Shown here: positions 45,835 to 57,611 of the stretch, piece by piece
How the letters are laid out: each line of letters opens with the position of its first letter
Numbering within the stretch: the stretch's first letter is position 1
From: Azonexus hydrophilus DSM 23864
Lineage (GTDB): Bacteria > Pseudomonadota > Gammaproteobacteria > Burkholderiales > Rhodocyclaceae
Length of the DNA stretch: 64,000 nt
Direction of reading: 5' to 3'
Assembly (NCBI RefSeq): GCF_000429605.1
Contig: NZ_AUCE01000011.1
Span: 434,001-498,000, forward strand
Translations under genes and position numbers: made by a program
The notes under the pieces: model-generated
Told to the model about the DNA's origin: nothing
The model's input: only the letters and a program-made list of their open reading frames with translations
The model's database searches: none

Positions 45835-47010
45835 ATGACCCCCACCATCCCCCTTCCCGATTTGCCCTTTCTCGCCGAACTGACGGCGTTGCGCCGCGAC
45901 ATCCACGCGCACCCGGAACTGGCTTTCGACGAATACCGCACCGCCGACATCGTCGCCCGCGAACTTGAGCGCTACGGCCTGGTGGTGCATCGCGGCCTGG
46001 CCCGTACCGGCGTGGTTGGCGTGCTCAAGGCCGGCAACTCGTCGCGGATGATCGGCCTGCGCGCCGACATGGACGCCTTGCCGCTGGCCGAGATGAACGA
46101 ATTCCCGCATCACTCGAAGCACCCGGGCAAGATGCACGCCTGCGGCCACGACGGCCATACCGCGATGCTGCTCGGTGCCGCCCGTTACCTGGCGAGCCAT
46201 CCCGATTTCGACGGTACCGTCGTCTTCATCTTCCAGCCGGCCGAGGAATCCGAGGGCGGCGCGGCAGTCATGATTGAGGACGGTCTGTTCGAGCAGTTCC
46301 CGGTCGAGGCGGTGTTCGGCCTGCACAACTGGCCGGGAATTCCGGTCGGCGAGATGATGGCGATGCCGGGGCCGGTGATGGCCGGGACCTGTGGTTTCGA
46401 GATTCATGTGCGCGGTCACGGCTGCCACGCGGCGATGCCGCACCAGGGCATCGACGCCATCGTCACCGGTTCGCAACTGGTGCAGGCGCTGCAGACCGTG
46501 GTCAGCCGCACGCTGCATCCCTGCGATGCTGCTGTGGTCAGCGTCACCCAGTTCCATGCCGGCGAGGCCTGGAACATCATCCCGGAAGAAGTCGTGATGC
46601 GCGGCACCATCCGCACCTTCAAGCCCGAAGTCCAGGAGGCCGTCGAGCGTGCCATCGAACGCCTGTGCAGCGGCATCGCCTCGGCCAACGGGGCGCAGAT
46701 CAGCGTGCGTTTCGACCATCGCTATCCGCCGACGGTCAACAGCCCGGCCGAGGCCCGTTTCTGTCAGCAGGTGGCGGCCGAGGTGTTCGGCGAGGACAAG
46801 GTCTTGCGCGACACCCTGCCGTCGATGGGCGCCGAGGACTTTGCCTACATGCTCAAGGAAAAGCCCGGCTGCTACGTGTGGCTGGGCAACGGCCCGGGGA
46901 CGGGCGGTTGCACCCTGCACAACCCGCATTACGACTTCAACGATGAACTGTTGAAACTGGGCGTCGCCTACTGGGCGCACCTGGTCCGGCGCGCCCTGCC
47001 GAAAAGCTGA
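45835..47010 (+). CDS. M20 family amidohydrolase (hippurate hydrolase-like)
   Basis: This 391-residue zinc aminoacylase/carboxypeptidase of the M20D group hydrolyses N-acyl amino acids such as hippurate. Metal ligands appear in RADMDALPL, HACGHDGHTAML, QPAEESEGGA and the late FNDELLKLG region. The dimerisation lid is present (GHGCHAAMPHQGIDAI). It begins 39 bp after the RM cassette and ends four bases before the convergent chemoreceptor gene. Confidence 0.92.
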   Translation: MTPTIPLPDLPFLAELTALRRDIHAHPELAFDEYRTADIVARELERYGLVVHRGLARTGVVGVLKAGNSSRMIGLRADMDALPLAEMNEFPHHSKHPGKMHACGHDGHTAMLLGAARYLASHPDFDGTVVFIFQPAEESEGGAAVMIEDGLFEQFPVEAVFGLHNWPGIPVGEMMAMPGPVMAGTCGFEIHVRGHGCHAAMPHQGIDAIVTGSQLVQALQTVVSRTLHPCDAAVVSVTQFHAGEAWNIIPEEVVMRGTIRTFKPEVQEAVERAIERLCSGIASANGAQISVRFDHRYPPTVNSPAEARFCQQVAAEVFGEDKVLRDTLPSMGAEDFAYMLKEKPGCYVWLGNGPGTGGCTLHNPHYDFNDELLKLGVAYWAHLVRRALPKS

Positions 47011-47013
47011 GGC

Positions 47014-48627
47014 TTATAGCCGGAAGCGGGAAATCGATTCGTTGAGCGCCCGCGAAACGGCGTTCAGGCGGGCAGCGTTGTCGACCACGTCGTTCAGTGC
47101 CTGATCGTTTTGCGCGATCAGGTTGCGCACCTGCTCGACGTGCGATTCGATCAGCCGCTCGTTTTCGTTCTCGACGGTAACTGCCTGGGCGATCCGGCGA
47201 ACCACGGCATTGACCTCCTGCGAACCGGCATTCATCCGGTCGAAGGCTTGGCGTGACTGGTTCGACAATTCGACGCTCTCGCCAACCTGCAGCAGGCCGG
47301 ATTCCATGCCCTGCACCGCGCGCTGGGTACCGGACTGGATGCTCTCGACCATGGCCGAGATTTCGGCCGTCGATTGCGCGGTCCGTTCCGCCAGCTTGCG
47401 CACTTCGTCGGCAACCACAGCAAAACCGCGGCCCTGTTCGCCAGCGCGAGCCGCTTCGATGGCGGCGTTGAGGGCGAGCAGGTTGGTCTGGCTGGCAATG
47501 TCGGAAATGACGCCGAGGATGGAACTGATCTTCGCCGACTGCGCACCCAGATCCTGGATATGGGCCGCCGTTGCCTTGACCGAGCCGGCCATGGCCTCGG
47601 TTTCGGCCGCCGCACGGCTGGCCAGCTCGGCCCCGCTGCCGGAAGTCTCGCTGGACTCGCCGACGATGCGTTCGGCTTCGCCGACGGCCTGCATGACGCT
47701 GCCCAGCCCGGCGGCGAGCTGGTGTACGTTGTCGACCATGTCCTGGGCGTAATTCAGTTGCTGCCGGCTGCCATCGGCAACCTGCTGGGTGGCCTTGCCG
47801 ACCTGGTCGGCACTGCGTTCGACGTCGCGTGCATGTTCGGCCAGGGTGCCGACCAGTTGCCGCAGTTGCGACTGCATGCGGGCCAGCGCGGCGAGCAGGC
47901 TGTTCTGTTGCTCGGCATCGACATGAATGGTCTGGCTGAGGTCGCCGGTGGCTACGGTGCTGGCGACTTCGCGGGCATAGGCCGGCTCGCCGCCAAGCTC
48001 GCGACGGACGTAGGCGAGCGTGGAAAAGACGCTGACGCCGCCAATCAGGATGGCGAGGGCGGTCAGTAGCAGGGTGATGAGTTGGCGATTGTCGGCGGCA
48101 GCGGCGACCCGGCTGCGTTCTTCCTGGGTCTTCTGCTTGAGGATTTCAAGATCGTCGAGCAGCGCCTGCTTGAGCTTGCGCCAGGCCGGGGTTTCCTTGC
48201 TGTTGATCAGCGTCTTGGCTTCCTCGACGTTGCCGGCCTTGAGTGCGGCCATGACCAGTTTCTGGGCTTCCGACTGTTCGGCGGCCAGGGCTTCCAGGGT
48301 GGCCAGCGAGGCGCTGAATCCGTCTACCGCTTTGGCGCTGGCCAGCGCCGATTGGCGGGCGGTGGCGAAATCCTCGCGCGCTTTTTCGAGGTTCTTGTAG
48401 GCCCGCGGGTTTTCCGGGTCGAGCGTGATGTTGCGCAGCGCCTGGCCCATCTGCAGCCCCTGGGCGTACATTTCGCTGTAGTCTTGGCGCAGTGCCCCAG
48501 TGCCGTCGAGAAACTCGCCAAAGCTGCTCGAGGTGGCGCGCAGGCCGCTGTAGGCGACGACGATGGCTGCGACGAAGGCGGCGATGATTAGGGCCATGCC
48601 CAGCATCAATCGGTTACGAAAGCTCAT
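47014..48627 (-). CDS. Methyl-accepting chemotaxis protein
   Basis: This 537-residue chemoreceptor has an N-terminal membrane helix ([19 protein letters not shown]) and a periplasmic four-helix-bundle-like sensor (about 30-185). A second membrane helix (about 190-210) and a HAMP-like linker follow. The signalling domain has the hairpin tip [21 protein letters not shown] and typical heptad repeats. No chemotaxis genes are adjacent; the ligand is unknown. Confidence 0.94.
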   Translation of the reverse strand: MSFRNRLMLGMALIIAAFVAAIVVAYSGLRATSSSFGEFLDGTGALRQDYSEMYAQGLQMGQALRNITLDPENPRAYKNLEKAREDFATARQSALASAKAVDGFSASLATLEALAAEQSEAQKLVMAALKAGNVEEAKTLINSKETPAWRKLKQALLDDLEILKQKTQEERSRVAAAADNRQLITLLLTALAILIGGVSVFSTLAYVRRELGGEPAYAREVASTVATGDLSQTIHVDAEQQNSLLAALARMQSQLRQLVGTLAEHARDVERSADQVGKATQQVADGSRQQLNYAQDMVDNVHQLAAGLGSVMQAVGEAERIVGESSETSGSGAELASRAAAETEAMAGSVKATAAHIQDLGAQSAKISSILGVISDIASQTNLLALNAAIEAARAGEQGRGFAVVADEVRKLAERTAQSTAEISAMVESIQSGTQRAVQGMESGLLQVGESVELSNQSRQAFDRMNAGSQEVNAVVRRIAQAVTVENENERLIESHVEQVRNLIAQNDQALNDVVDNAARLNAVSRALNESISRFRL

Positions 48628-48682
48628 TGAATTCCCCCTGTTCTATAAGGGTTTCATTGTAATCGGCTGTCGTTATTTTTTG

Positions 48683-49597
48683 TCAGCGGCTTGCCAGCAT
48701 GTCGTCGACGCGACGAATGGCGCTGGCGTGCAGCAGTTCCTGCTGCAGCCTTGACGATAACTCATCGTCGGCGATGGCCAGGTAACGCTGGTTCAGATCG
48801 ATGACGATGGGCAGGCTGGCGACGAAGGCGGCAAAGTCCCTGACCGGCATGGGCTGCCGTTCCATCAGGGCAAAGGTCGTGATCACCTTGATGGCGTGCC
48901 AGGCCAGTTTGTCGATGTTGGCGCTGAAATGGTCGAGCCGGCCGAAAGCGCGTTGCAGGGCGCCGGCCGCATCGGCAAACGGGGCGCCGTGGCCGGGGAT
49001 GACGATGTCGATCGCCAGCCGCGACAGCTCTTCCAGCGTTGCTCTGGTTGCCGCCAGTCCGTCGGCGGTGCCGAGCAATTCCGGGAAGACCACGCCGAAG
49101 CCGTTTTCCCAGAGCGCGTCGCCGGAAATCAGGATGCGCCGTTCGGGGTTGTAGTAAGCCAGCGCATCCATGTCGTGCCCAGGAACGGCGATGGCCCGCC
49201 AGTTGAGGCCGCCGAGTTCGAGTTCGTCGCCGGCATGGATCAGTGCGTCGTGGCGAAAGATGGCAGCCTGCTGGCCGAGCGGCGACAGCAGCAGGGCGGC
49301 TTCGTCCCATTCGGCGATGGTCGCCTGCATGCCGGCCGGAACCACGATTTCGCAATCGAATGCCGTTTTCAGCGCGGCGTTGCCGCCGATATGGTCGGAA
49401 TGCGAGTGGGTGTTCACCAGCCGTGTCAGTTGCCGTCCTTCCAGCGCCTGCCGGACCAGGGCCAGGGTTTGTTCGGCATGGGTGACGTAGCCGCTGTCGA
49501 TCAGCGTGGCCCGGTCGTGATCGATGCACAGGACGTTGTTGGCCGACAGCCAGCCGCGTTCGAGAACGCGCAGACTAGCCGGCAGCTGGACCGTCAC
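48683..49597 (-). CDS. MBL-fold metallo-hydrolase
   Basis: This 304-residue metallo-beta-lactamase-fold hydrolase has the zinc motif HSHSDH (NTHSHSDHIGG), with further ligands in PGHDMDALAYY, ISGDALWENG and IPGHGAPF. I start at the GTG at 49597, which overlaps the stop of the DUF1289 gene (GTGA/TGA). It lies at the distal end of the liu transcription unit. It could hydrolyse an acyl-CoA or thioester, but its substrate is not known. Confidence 0.87.
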   Translation of the reverse strand: MTVQLPASLRVLERGWLSANNVLCIDHDRATLIDSGYVTHAEQTLALVRQALEGRQLTRLVNTHSHSDHIGGNAALKTAFDCEIVVPAGMQATIAEWDEAALLLSPLGQQAAIFRHDALIHAGDELELGGLNWRAIAVPGHDMDALAYYNPERRILISGDALWENGFGVVFPELLGTADGLAATRATLEELSRLAIDIVIPGHGAPFADAAGALQRAFGRLDHFSANIDKLAWHAIKVITTFALMERQPMPVRDFAAFVASLPIVIDLNQRYLAIADDELSSRLQQELLHASAIRRVDDMLASR

Positions 49598-49776
49598 GCT
49601 GGTGTATCCGGGTCGGTCGAGCTGCTCGGCTGGGTGTCGATAACGACTGGCTGGAGTTCGACCACGACGTCCGGAACACTTTCGGGTGGGCGGCCGCAGC
49701 CGAGGCAGTAGCCGGAATCCGGGTCGGTCATGCAGATGCCGACGCACTGGTAACGGGTTTCGTTTGCCTCGTTCAT
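49594..49776 (-). CDS. DUF1289 protein, first copy
   Basis: This 60-residue protein has CVGICMTDPDSGYCLGCGR, the C-x3-C ... C-x2-C pattern of DUF1289, likely a small metal-binding module. It is one of two tandem copies that overlap by four bases. An acidic, Val/Thr/Ser-rich tail replaces the helix seen in the other copy. Its function is unknown. Confidence 0.83.
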   Translation of the reverse strand: MNEANETRYQCVGICMTDPDSGYCLGCGRPPESVPDVVVELQPVVIDTQPSSSTDPDTPA

Positions 49777-49964
49777 GGCTTTCCTGCAGCGGCGGACGCC
49801 TGCCGGCGTTCGGCGACCCGTTCGAGGACCGTCAGTCGGGTCGCGTTGTCGAAAGCGGACCAGCCGGCGATCTCCTCCAGTGTGCGCTGGCAGCCGATGC
49901 ACAGTCCGCTGAGCGGATCCATGCGGCAGATGTTGATGCAGGGGGAGGCGGGGGGCGTGCTCAT
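49773..49964 (-). CDS. DUF1289 protein, second copy
   Basis: This 63-residue protein carries CINICRMDPLSGLCIGCQR, then the helical ERVAERR tail usual in DUF1289. The four cysteines suggest a metal or iron-sulfur site. Its start overlaps the stop of the upstream unknown protein. Function is not known. Confidence 0.85.
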   Translation of the reverse strand: MSTPPASPCINICRMDPLSGLCIGCQRTLEEIAGWSAFDNATRLTVLERVAERRQASAAAGKP

Positions 49965-50950
49965 TAGATGATGATGTAGCGTTGCTGGTTGTTGCGGGAT
50001 TTCTCGACGGCCGCCCTGGCTTCGTCACGTGAGACGCGAACCAGGGTCGCCAGATGCTGACGCCGGTCGCGGCTGGAAAGTTCCGGGAAACTGATGGTTT
50101 GCGCATCGTCGTCGGCGTTGGCGTCATGCACGATGCCCAGGCGGTCGATCCGGATGCTGACCGGGGTCAGGCTGAGCGCGCTTTCCGGGTGGCGCAGGAA
50201 ATCGGCGAGCAATTCCACCAGGTTTTCCGGCATCAGTGCCTCGTCGTCCCGGCGCAACTGCATGTCCAGTTCGACCAGGTGCCGGGTGTGCTGCTCGTGT
50301 TCGGCCATCGGGTGGCTGTGCTGCCAGGCCGCCAGTTGGGCGTGTTCTGCCGACAGGTCGGCACGCAGGCCCTGGCGCTCGCGGCGCAGGGTTTCGACGT
50401 GGGCGTTGAAGGTCTGCAGCAGGCTTTCCAGTGCCCGCGCCTGCAACCGTGAACGCGTCATGTCCAGGTCGCAGCAGGGTTCGATCAGGGTCTGGCCTGA
50501 GAAGAAGAGGACTTCCTGTGGCACGTCGGCGCGGATGATGTTGCCCTGCTGGGCCATGCCGAAATGCTTCTTCTGCTGGCGACGGGCCGCCAGCATTGCG
50601 CAGAAGCAGTCGCTGCGCCAGCATTCCGGCTTCTCGAGAAAGTCGCGGACCGCCTGGCTGCGCCCGAGCATGTCGTCGATGTCGTTGGCGGTGGCGAACA
50701 GCGCATGGACCAGCGCATCGCTGCCGAAAGCCTGGCGGTTGATCTGGATCGGGCCAGGCAGTGCGGCGACCAGTCCCTGGCAGTAGCCCAGCGCGTGTTC
50801 GACGGCGCCCAGCAGATGTTTGTCCAGCCGGGGCGCTGCGCGGACCAGCGGGTCCACTATCCCGATCACCCGGTCGAGCGCGGCCGCCACCGCGGGGTCG
50901 GGTGGTGCGGCCGGTTTCAGGAGATCGGTGATGGCGCTGAGAAAGCTCAC
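49964..50950 (-). CDS. Unrecognised conserved-looking protein behind liuE
   Basis: I do not recognise this 328-residue soluble protein. It has no signal peptide or membrane helix. A Cys-bearing segment sits near residue 110 ([14 protein letters not shown]), a central coiled-coil stretch runs from about 170 to 225 ([20 protein letters not shown]), and a C-terminal acidic-to-basic region ends in RYIII. The GTG at 50950 overlaps the liuE stop, so it is in the liu operon. An ATG-like start 15 bp earlier is possible. Confidence 0.75.
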   Translation of the reverse strand: MSFLSAITDLLKPAAPPDPAVAAALDRVIGIVDPLVRAAPRLDKHLLGAVEHALGYCQGLVAALPGPIQINRQAFGSDALVHALFATANDIDDMLGRSQAVRDFLEKPECWRSDCFCAMLAARRQQKKHFGMAQQGNIIRADVPQEVLFFSGQTLIEPCCDLDMTRSRLQARALESLLQTFNAHVETLRRERQGLRADLSAEHAQLAAWQHSHPMAEHEQHTRHLVELDMQLRRDDEALMPENLVELLADFLRHPESALSLTPVSIRIDRLGIVHDANADDDAQTISFPELSSRDRRQHLATLVRVSRDEARAAVEKSRNNQQRYIII

Positions 50951-51849
50951 TCGTCGGCAGTACACAAGGCCCGGCCGGCGCGGGCGCCGTTCGGTCGGTT
51001 GAGGGCGCGGGAAATCCAGTCGCCGGTAGCCGCCAGTTTAGCCAGATCGATGCCGGTTTCAATGCCTAATCCATTGAGCAGATAGACCACATCCTCGGTG
51101 GCGACGTTGCCGGAGGCGCCTTTCGCGTAGGGACAGCCGCCGAGGCCGGCGACCGAAGCGTCGAAAACCGCCATGCCCTGCATCAGGGACGCGTAAATGT
51201 TGGCAATCGCCATGCCGTAGGTGTCGTGATAATGCCCGGCGAGCTTTTCGATCGGGACGACGCGGGCGCAGGCTTCGATCATCCGGGCAATCGAGCGGGG
51301 ATTGCCGACGCCGATCGTGTCGCCGAGCGAGACCTCGTAGCAGCCCATGCCGTAGAGGATGCCGGCAATCTCGGCCGCCTTTTCCGGCGCTACCTCGCCC
51401 GAATACGGGCAGCCGACGACGCACGACACATAGCCGCGCACCGGGATTTCCAGCGCCGAGGCGGCGGAAACCACTGGCTCGAAGCGCTTCAGGCTCTCCG
51501 CAATCGAACAGTTGATGTTCTTCTGCGAGAAGGCCTCCGAGGCGGCGCCGAAAATCGCCACTTCATCCGCGCGGGCCGCGACGGCGCCGTCGAAACCCTG
51601 CAGGTTCGGCGTCAGCGCCGCGTAGGTGACACCCGCCCGGCGCTTGATGCCGCCCAGCACGGCGGTGTTGTCGCCCATCTGCGGCACCCATTTCGGCGAC
51701 ACGAAGGAAGTCGCCTCGATCACCGGCAGTCCGGCATCGGCCAGGCGCTCGATCAGTTCGATCTTGGTTTCACTCGGGACAAGCTGTTTTTCGTTCTGCA
51801 GTCCGTCGCGCGGGCCGACTTCGACGATCTTGACCTTGGTTGGCAGCAT
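50947..51849 (-). CDS. liuE: Hydroxymethylglutaryl-CoA lyase
   Basis: This enzyme cleaves HMG-CoA to acetyl-CoA and acetoacetate, the last committed step of leucine degradation. The 300 residues show [17 protein letters not shown] at the metal-binding N-terminus, [12 protein letters not shown] and the signature [17 protein letters not shown]. Its start overlaps the liuD stop (TGATG). Confidence 0.95.
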   Translation of the reverse strand: MLPTKVKIVEVGPRDGLQNEKQLVPSETKIELIERLADAGLPVIEATSFVSPKWVPQMGDNTAVLGGIKRRAGVTYAALTPNLQGFDGAVAARADEVAIFGAASEAFSQKNINCSIAESLKRFEPVVSAASALEIPVRGYVSCVVGCPYSGEVAPEKAAEIAGILYGMGCYEVSLGDTIGVGNPRSIARMIEACARVVPIEKLAGHYHDTYGMAIANIYASLMQGMAVFDASVAGLGGCPYAKGASGNVATEDVVYLLNGLGIETGIDLAKLAATGDWISRALNRPNGARAGRALCTADE

Positions 51850-53849
51850 CAGGCGTCTCCTTCGAACTCGACCAGCGCCGCGCCGTCGGTCACCTGTTCG
51901 CCGGCGGCGTAGCAGAAGGCCTTGAGCGTGCCGGCGGCGGGGGCGGTGATGGTGTGTTCCATCTTCATCGCTTCGAGGATCAGCAGCGGTGTGCCTTTTT
52001 CCACCTTCTGGCCGGGCTGGGCGAGCAGGGCGACGACCTTGCCGGGCATTGGCGCGGTCAGGCCGCCGCCGTGGCTGTCGCCGGCATCGACGCGGTGCAG
52101 CGGGTCATCGCGCAGGAGTGAGTACGTGCTCCCTTGCAAAAACACTGTGCGCTTGTCGTCGACGGCGACGACGCTGGCGATCAGCCGGCGGTCGTCGAGT
52201 TCGACGGCAAAGCGGTCGCCTTCCAGCTTCCTGCCGCTGGCCACGGTCGTTTCGCCGCCGAGCGAGATTTCCCACCGCTCGCCGAGGTAACGGACGCGGG
52301 CTTCGACCAGCGTCTCGCCGTCCATGAAGCTGATCGTGCGTGCGGCCGACAGGTTCATGCGCCAGCCGTCGCGCGCGTGCCAGGGCGAGAACGGGTCGCC
52401 GCTGTGCTGCGCGGCCTGCTTGGCGGCGTGCTGTTCCCAGAGCAGTTCGCCGACCGTGGCGACCAGCAGCGCGTCGCGCGGCACCGGCTGGGCGGCGGGG
52501 AAGAGGAAATCCTTCTGCCGCTCGATCAGGCCGGTATCGAGGTCGGCCTTGCCGAAGGCCGGGCAGGCGACCAGGCGGGAGAGGAAATCGATGTTGGTGG
52601 TCAGGCCGGCGACGCGGTAGTCGGCCAGTGCCTTGCGCATGCGCGCCAGGGCGCCGTCGCGGGTTTCGTCCCAGACGATCAGCTTGGCGATCATCGGGTC
52701 GTAGAAGGGCGTGATTTCGTCGCCTTCCTCGACGCCGGTATCGACGCGTACATTGATCGACTCGGCCGGCGGCACCAGGCGCACCAGCTTGCCGGTGGCA
52801 GGCAGGAAGCCCTTGTTCGCGTCCTCGGCATAGATGCGCGCTTCCAGCGCGTGGCCGCGGATTTCCAGCTGTTCCTGACGGAGCGGCAGCGGCTGGCCGG
52901 CGGCGACGCGCAATTGCCATTCGACCAGGTCCTGGCCGGTGATCATTTCGGTGACCGGGTGCTCGACCTGCAGACGGGTGTTCATCTCCATGAAGAAGAA
53001 GCTGCCGTCCTGGTTGGCGATGAATTCAACCGTGCCGGCGCCGACGTAGCCGACGGCCTTGGCCGCGGCGACCGCCGCCTCGCCCATCTCGCGGCGGCGC
53101 GCCTCGGTCATGCCTGGCGCCGGGGCTTCTTCGAGCACCTTCTGGTGGCGGCGCTGCACCGAGCAGTCGCGTTCGAACAGATAGACGCAGTTGCCCAGCG
53201 TGTCGGCGAAGACCTGGATTTCGACGTGGCGCGGCTTGGTGATGTATTTCTCGATCAGCACATGGTCGTCGCCGAAGCTCGACAGCGCCTCGCGCTTGCA
53301 CGACGCCAGCGCGTCGGGGAAGTCCTCGGATTTCTCGACCAGGCGCATGCCCTTGCCGCCGCCACCGGCCGCCGCCTTGATCAGTACCGGGTAGCCGATC
53401 TTTTCGGCCTCGGCATGGAGCAGCGTCGGGCGCTGGTCGTCGCCGTGGTAGCCCGGCGTCAGCGGCACCTTGGCCGTGCCCATCAGCTTCTTGGCTTCCG
53501 ACTTCGAGCCCATGGCGCGGATCGCCGAGGCCGGTGGGCCGATGAAGACCAGTCCGGCCTGGGTCAGGGCTTCAGCGAACTCCTCGTTTTCAGAGAGAAA
53601 GCCGTAGCCCGGATGCACCGCCTGGGCGCCGGTGCGCTGGCAGGCCTCGATGATCTTGTCGGCCACCAGATAGGACTCCCGCGCCGCCGCCGGTCCGAGC
53701 AGCACGGCCTCGTCGGCCAGGCGCACGTGGCGGGCGTTGGCGTCGGCTTCGGAATAGACGGCGACGGTACGGATGCCCATGCGGCGGGCGGTTTTTATTA
53801 CCCGGCAAGCGATCTCGCCGCGATTGGCAATCAGAATCTTGGTGAACAT
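51849..53849 (-). CDS. liuD: Methylcrotonyl-CoA carboxylase biotin-carrying (alpha) subunit
   Basis: This biotin carboxylase and biotin carrier subunit converts 3-methylcrotonyl-CoA to 3-methylglutaconyl-CoA with LiuB, using ATP and bicarbonate. The 666 residues run from the ATP-grasp carboxylase ([43 protein letters not shown]-type segments) to the C-terminal biotin domain, with the modified lysine in [10 protein letters not shown]. It is flanked by liuC and liuE and needs HCO3-, for which the carbonic anhydrase fusion in the same operon is a ready source. Confidence 0.95.
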   Translation of the reverse strand: MFTKILIANRGEIACRVIKTARRMGIRTVAVYSEADANARHVRLADEAVLLGPAAARESYLVADKIIEACQRTGAQAVHPGYGFLSENEEFAEALTQAGLVFIGPPASAIRAMGSKSEAKKLMGTAKVPLTPGYHGDDQRPTLLHAEAEKIGYPVLIKAAAGGGGKGMRLVEKSEDFPDALASCKREALSSFGDDHVLIEKYITKPRHVEIQVFADTLGNCVYLFERDCSVQRRHQKVLEEAPAPGMTEARRREMGEAAVAAAKAVGYVGAGTVEFIANQDGSFFFMEMNTRLQVEHPVTEMITGQDLVEWQLRVAAGQPLPLRQEQLEIRGHALEARIYAEDANKGFLPATGKLVRLVPPAESINVRVDTGVEEGDEITPFYDPMIAKLIVWDETRDGALARMRKALADYRVAGLTTNIDFLSRLVACPAFGKADLDTGLIERQKDFLFPAAQPVPRDALLVATVGELLWEQHAAKQAAQHSGDPFSPWHARDGWRMNLSAARTISFMDGETLVEARVRYLGERWEISLGGETTVASGRKLEGDRFAVELDDRRLIASVVAVDDKRTVFLQGSTYSLLRDDPLHRVDAGDSHGGGLTAPMPGKVVALLAQPGQKVEKGTPLLILEAMKMEHTITAPAAGTLKAFCYAAGEQVTDGAALVEFEGDA

Positions 53850-53853
53850 CGTT

Positions 53854-54639
53854 TTACGCCTCCATCCAGTTGGGCGAACGTTTCTCAAGGAAGGCGGCAA
53901 TACCCTCGCGTGCCTCGGGCGTCGCCCGCAAATGGGCGATGCGGTGGGCGGTTTCCTCGACCAGGGTGTGATTGACCGGCTGGTGATCGACAGCGCGGAT
54001 CAGGTCCTTGGCGGCGGCCTGCGCGTTGGGGCCGCCGGCGAGCAGCGCGGCGACGATCTCGGCGACCTTGGCGTCGAGCGCTTCCGGTTCGGCGACTTCA
54101 TGCACCAGCCCGATCTCGCGGGCGCGGACGGCGTCGATGCGTTCGGCGCTCTGGAAGTAGCGCGTCGCCTGGCGGGCGCCGATGGCGCGCAGCACGTAGG
54201 GCGAAATCGCCGAGGGAATGATGCCGAACTTGACCTCGGAGGTGGCGAACACCGCCTTGGTCGACGCGACGGCGATGTCGCAGGCCGAGGCCAGGCCCAT
54301 GCCGCCGCCGAGCGCGGCGCCTTGCACGCGGGCGATGGTCGGCTTCTTCATCTCGGCCAGGGTGCGCAGCATGCCGGCCAAGGCGCGGGCGTCGTTGAGG
54401 TTTTCATCGATGCCGTTGTTGGCGGCGCGGCGCATCCAGTTGAGGTCGGCGCCAGCCGAGAAACTCTTGCCGCGTCCGGCGAGGACGACGACGCGGACGT
54501 CGGCATCCCCGTCGAGGGCGATGCAGGCGGCGGTCAGTTCGGCGATCAGGGTTTCGTCGAAGGCGTTATGCAGGTCGGGCCGGTTCATCCAGATCGTGGC
54601 GACCGGGCCGGTGAGTTCGATTTCCAGGGAAGTCAACAT
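53854..54639 (-). CDS. liuC: Methylglutaconyl-CoA hydratase (crotonase family)
   Basis: This 261-residue crotonase-fold enzyme hydrates 3-methylglutaconyl-CoA to HMG-CoA. The oxyanion-hole elements are SFSAGADLNWM and GAALGGGMGLASACDIAVAS, followed by the later GIIPSAISPYVLRAIGARQA. Its position between liuB and liuD supports the specific function over a generic enoyl-CoA hydratase. Confidence 0.93.
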   Translation of the reverse strand: MLTSLEIELTGPVATIWMNRPDLHNAFDETLIAELTAACIALDGDADVRVVVLAGRGKSFSAGADLNWMRRAANNGIDENLNDARALAGMLRTLAEMKKPTIARVQGAALGGGMGLASACDIAVASTKAVFATSEVKFGIIPSAISPYVLRAIGARQATRYFQSAERIDAVRAREIGLVHEVAEPEALDAKVAEIVAALLAGGPNAQAAAKDLIRAVDHQPVNHTLVEETAHRIAHLRATPEAREGIAAFLEKRSPNWMEA

Positions 54640-54648
54640 GGTGGCTCC

Positions 54649-56256
<1,608 letters not shown>

Positions 56257-56310
56257 GTCTCCTCGCTTCTTTTGTGTGTGCGTTACCTGAAAACGGAAAA
56301 ATGGAAGGCC

Positions 56311-56910
56311 CTACAACTGCCTTTCCTCCTTGAGCCATTTACTGACCGGTTCAGGCCGGTAATCGGCCATCGTCGCCAGCAGTCTTTCGATATCGGTGTC
56401 GGCCAGCGCCATCGCCCGGTTCTGCGGGCGCAGGAAGCCGTCGCTGACGGCGCGGTCGAACATCGCCAGCAGCGGGTCGTAAAAGCCATTCACGTTGAGC
56501 AGGCCCATCGGTTTCACGTGGAACCCGAGCTGCCCCCAGGTGAGGATTTCGCAAAATTCCTCGAAGGTGCCGAAGCCGCCGGGCAGCGCGATGAAACCAT
56601 CGGACAACTCGGCCATGCGTGCTTTACGGGTGTGCATGGAGTCGACGACTTCGAGCCGGGTCAGCGCCCGGTGATCGACCGCACGACCGGCGACTTCCTT
56701 GCCCACCAGCGCTTCCGGAATGATGCCGATGACCGTGCCGCCCGCTTCCAGGCAGGCATCGGCGACGGCGCCCATGAGGCCGATGTTGCCGGCACCATAG
56801 ACCAGTTCGATGCCACGCGCGGCGAGCAGCCGCCCGAGCTTTTCGGCTTCGGCCCGGTAGATCGGTTGGCTGCCGGCGTTCGAGCCGCAGAAGACGCAGA
56901 ATCTTTTCAT
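56311..56910 (-). CDS. LOG-family (TIGR00730) nucleotide 5'-monophosphate phosphoribohydrolase-like protein
   Basis: This 199-residue Rossmann-fold protein has the LOG signature PGGFGTFEEFCE and the N-terminal CVFCGSNAGSQP. Bacterial members cleave nucleotide monophosphates and can release cytokinin bases. Its presence inside a leucine-degradation operon is not explained. The frame could be extended upstream, but only over the HCCA isomerase-like gene. Confidence 0.9.
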   Translation of the reverse strand: MKRFCVFCGSNAGSQPIYRAEAEKLGRLLAARGIELVYGAGNIGLMGAVADACLEAGGTVIGIIPEALVGKEVAGRAVDHRALTRLEVVDSMHTRKARMAELSDGFIALPGGFGTFEEFCEILTWGQLGFHVKPMGLLNVNGFYDPLLAMFDRAVSDGFLRPQNRAMALADTDIERLLATMADYRPEPVSKWLKEERQL

Positions 56911-56927
56911 GTTTCTCTTGGCTTGAT

Positions 56928-57548
56928 TCAGAAACCGCCGCTTTCCAGCCAGTGCTCGATCTGCGGCAGGCGGTCGGCGCCGAAGAAGTGCTCGCCGTCG
57001 ATGATCACGTGTGGCGAACCGAAGACGCCAGTAGCCAGCGCCTGCTCGCATTCGTCCTTGAGCCGGGCCTTGATTTCCGGGCTTTGCAGCGCGGCGGCCA
57101 GGGTTTCACGGTCGACACCCAGTTTTCCGGCAATGTCGAGCACGGTCTCGGGCGAGGAAATGTCGAGGTCGTCGACGAAAAAGCCGCGATAGACGGCATG
57201 GGCGAACTGGCGGGCCAGTGCGCAATCCTGACCGTGCAGCCAGTAGTAGGCGCGGGCGGCGTTCTGCGTCGGCAGCGGGAAGCGGCTCGGCGGATTGTAG
57301 GGAACCCCCATGTGGCGGGCGGAGCGATGGAAATCGCGATAGACGTATCTGGCCCTGGCGCTGCTGCCGTCGGCAGGCGGCCGCGAGCCGGTGGCCTGGA
57401 AGATGACGCCGAGCAGGATCGGGTGCCAGCGCACCTTGCGACCGAAGCGGGCGGCGACATCGTCGATCTTCTCGGCCATCAGGTAGCCGTAGGGGCTGGA
57501 AAAATCGAACCAGAAATCGATAGTGTTCTTGTCGGTGGTTTCGCTCAT
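56928..57548 (-). CDS. 2-hydroxychromene-2-carboxylate isomerase-like (DsbA/kappa-GST fold)
   Basis: This 206-residue enzyme has a thioredoxin-like fold with the serine active site of HCCA isomerase (FDFSSPYGYLMAEKID). FGSPHVIIDGEHFFGADRLP also belongs to the family. Known members isomerise 2-hydroxychromene-2-carboxylate in naphthalene breakdown with glutathione. No naphthalene genes are here, so its substrate in this operon is unclear. Confidence 0.88.
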   Translation of the reverse strand: MSETTDKNTIDFWFDFSSPYGYLMAEKIDDVAARFGRKVRWHPILLGVIFQATGSRPPADGSSARARYVYRDFHRSARHMGVPYNPPSRFPLPTQNAARAYYWLHGQDCALARQFAHAVYRGFFVDDLDISSPETVLDIAGKLGVDRETLAAALQSPEIKARLKDECEQALATGVFGSPHVIIDGEHFFGADRLPQIEHWLESGGF

Positions 57549-57611
57549 CTTTGTCTCCTCGGGGTTGGGGGCGGTCGCCGGAATTCTCTGTCCGGTCGAC
57601 CGCGGGTTGGC

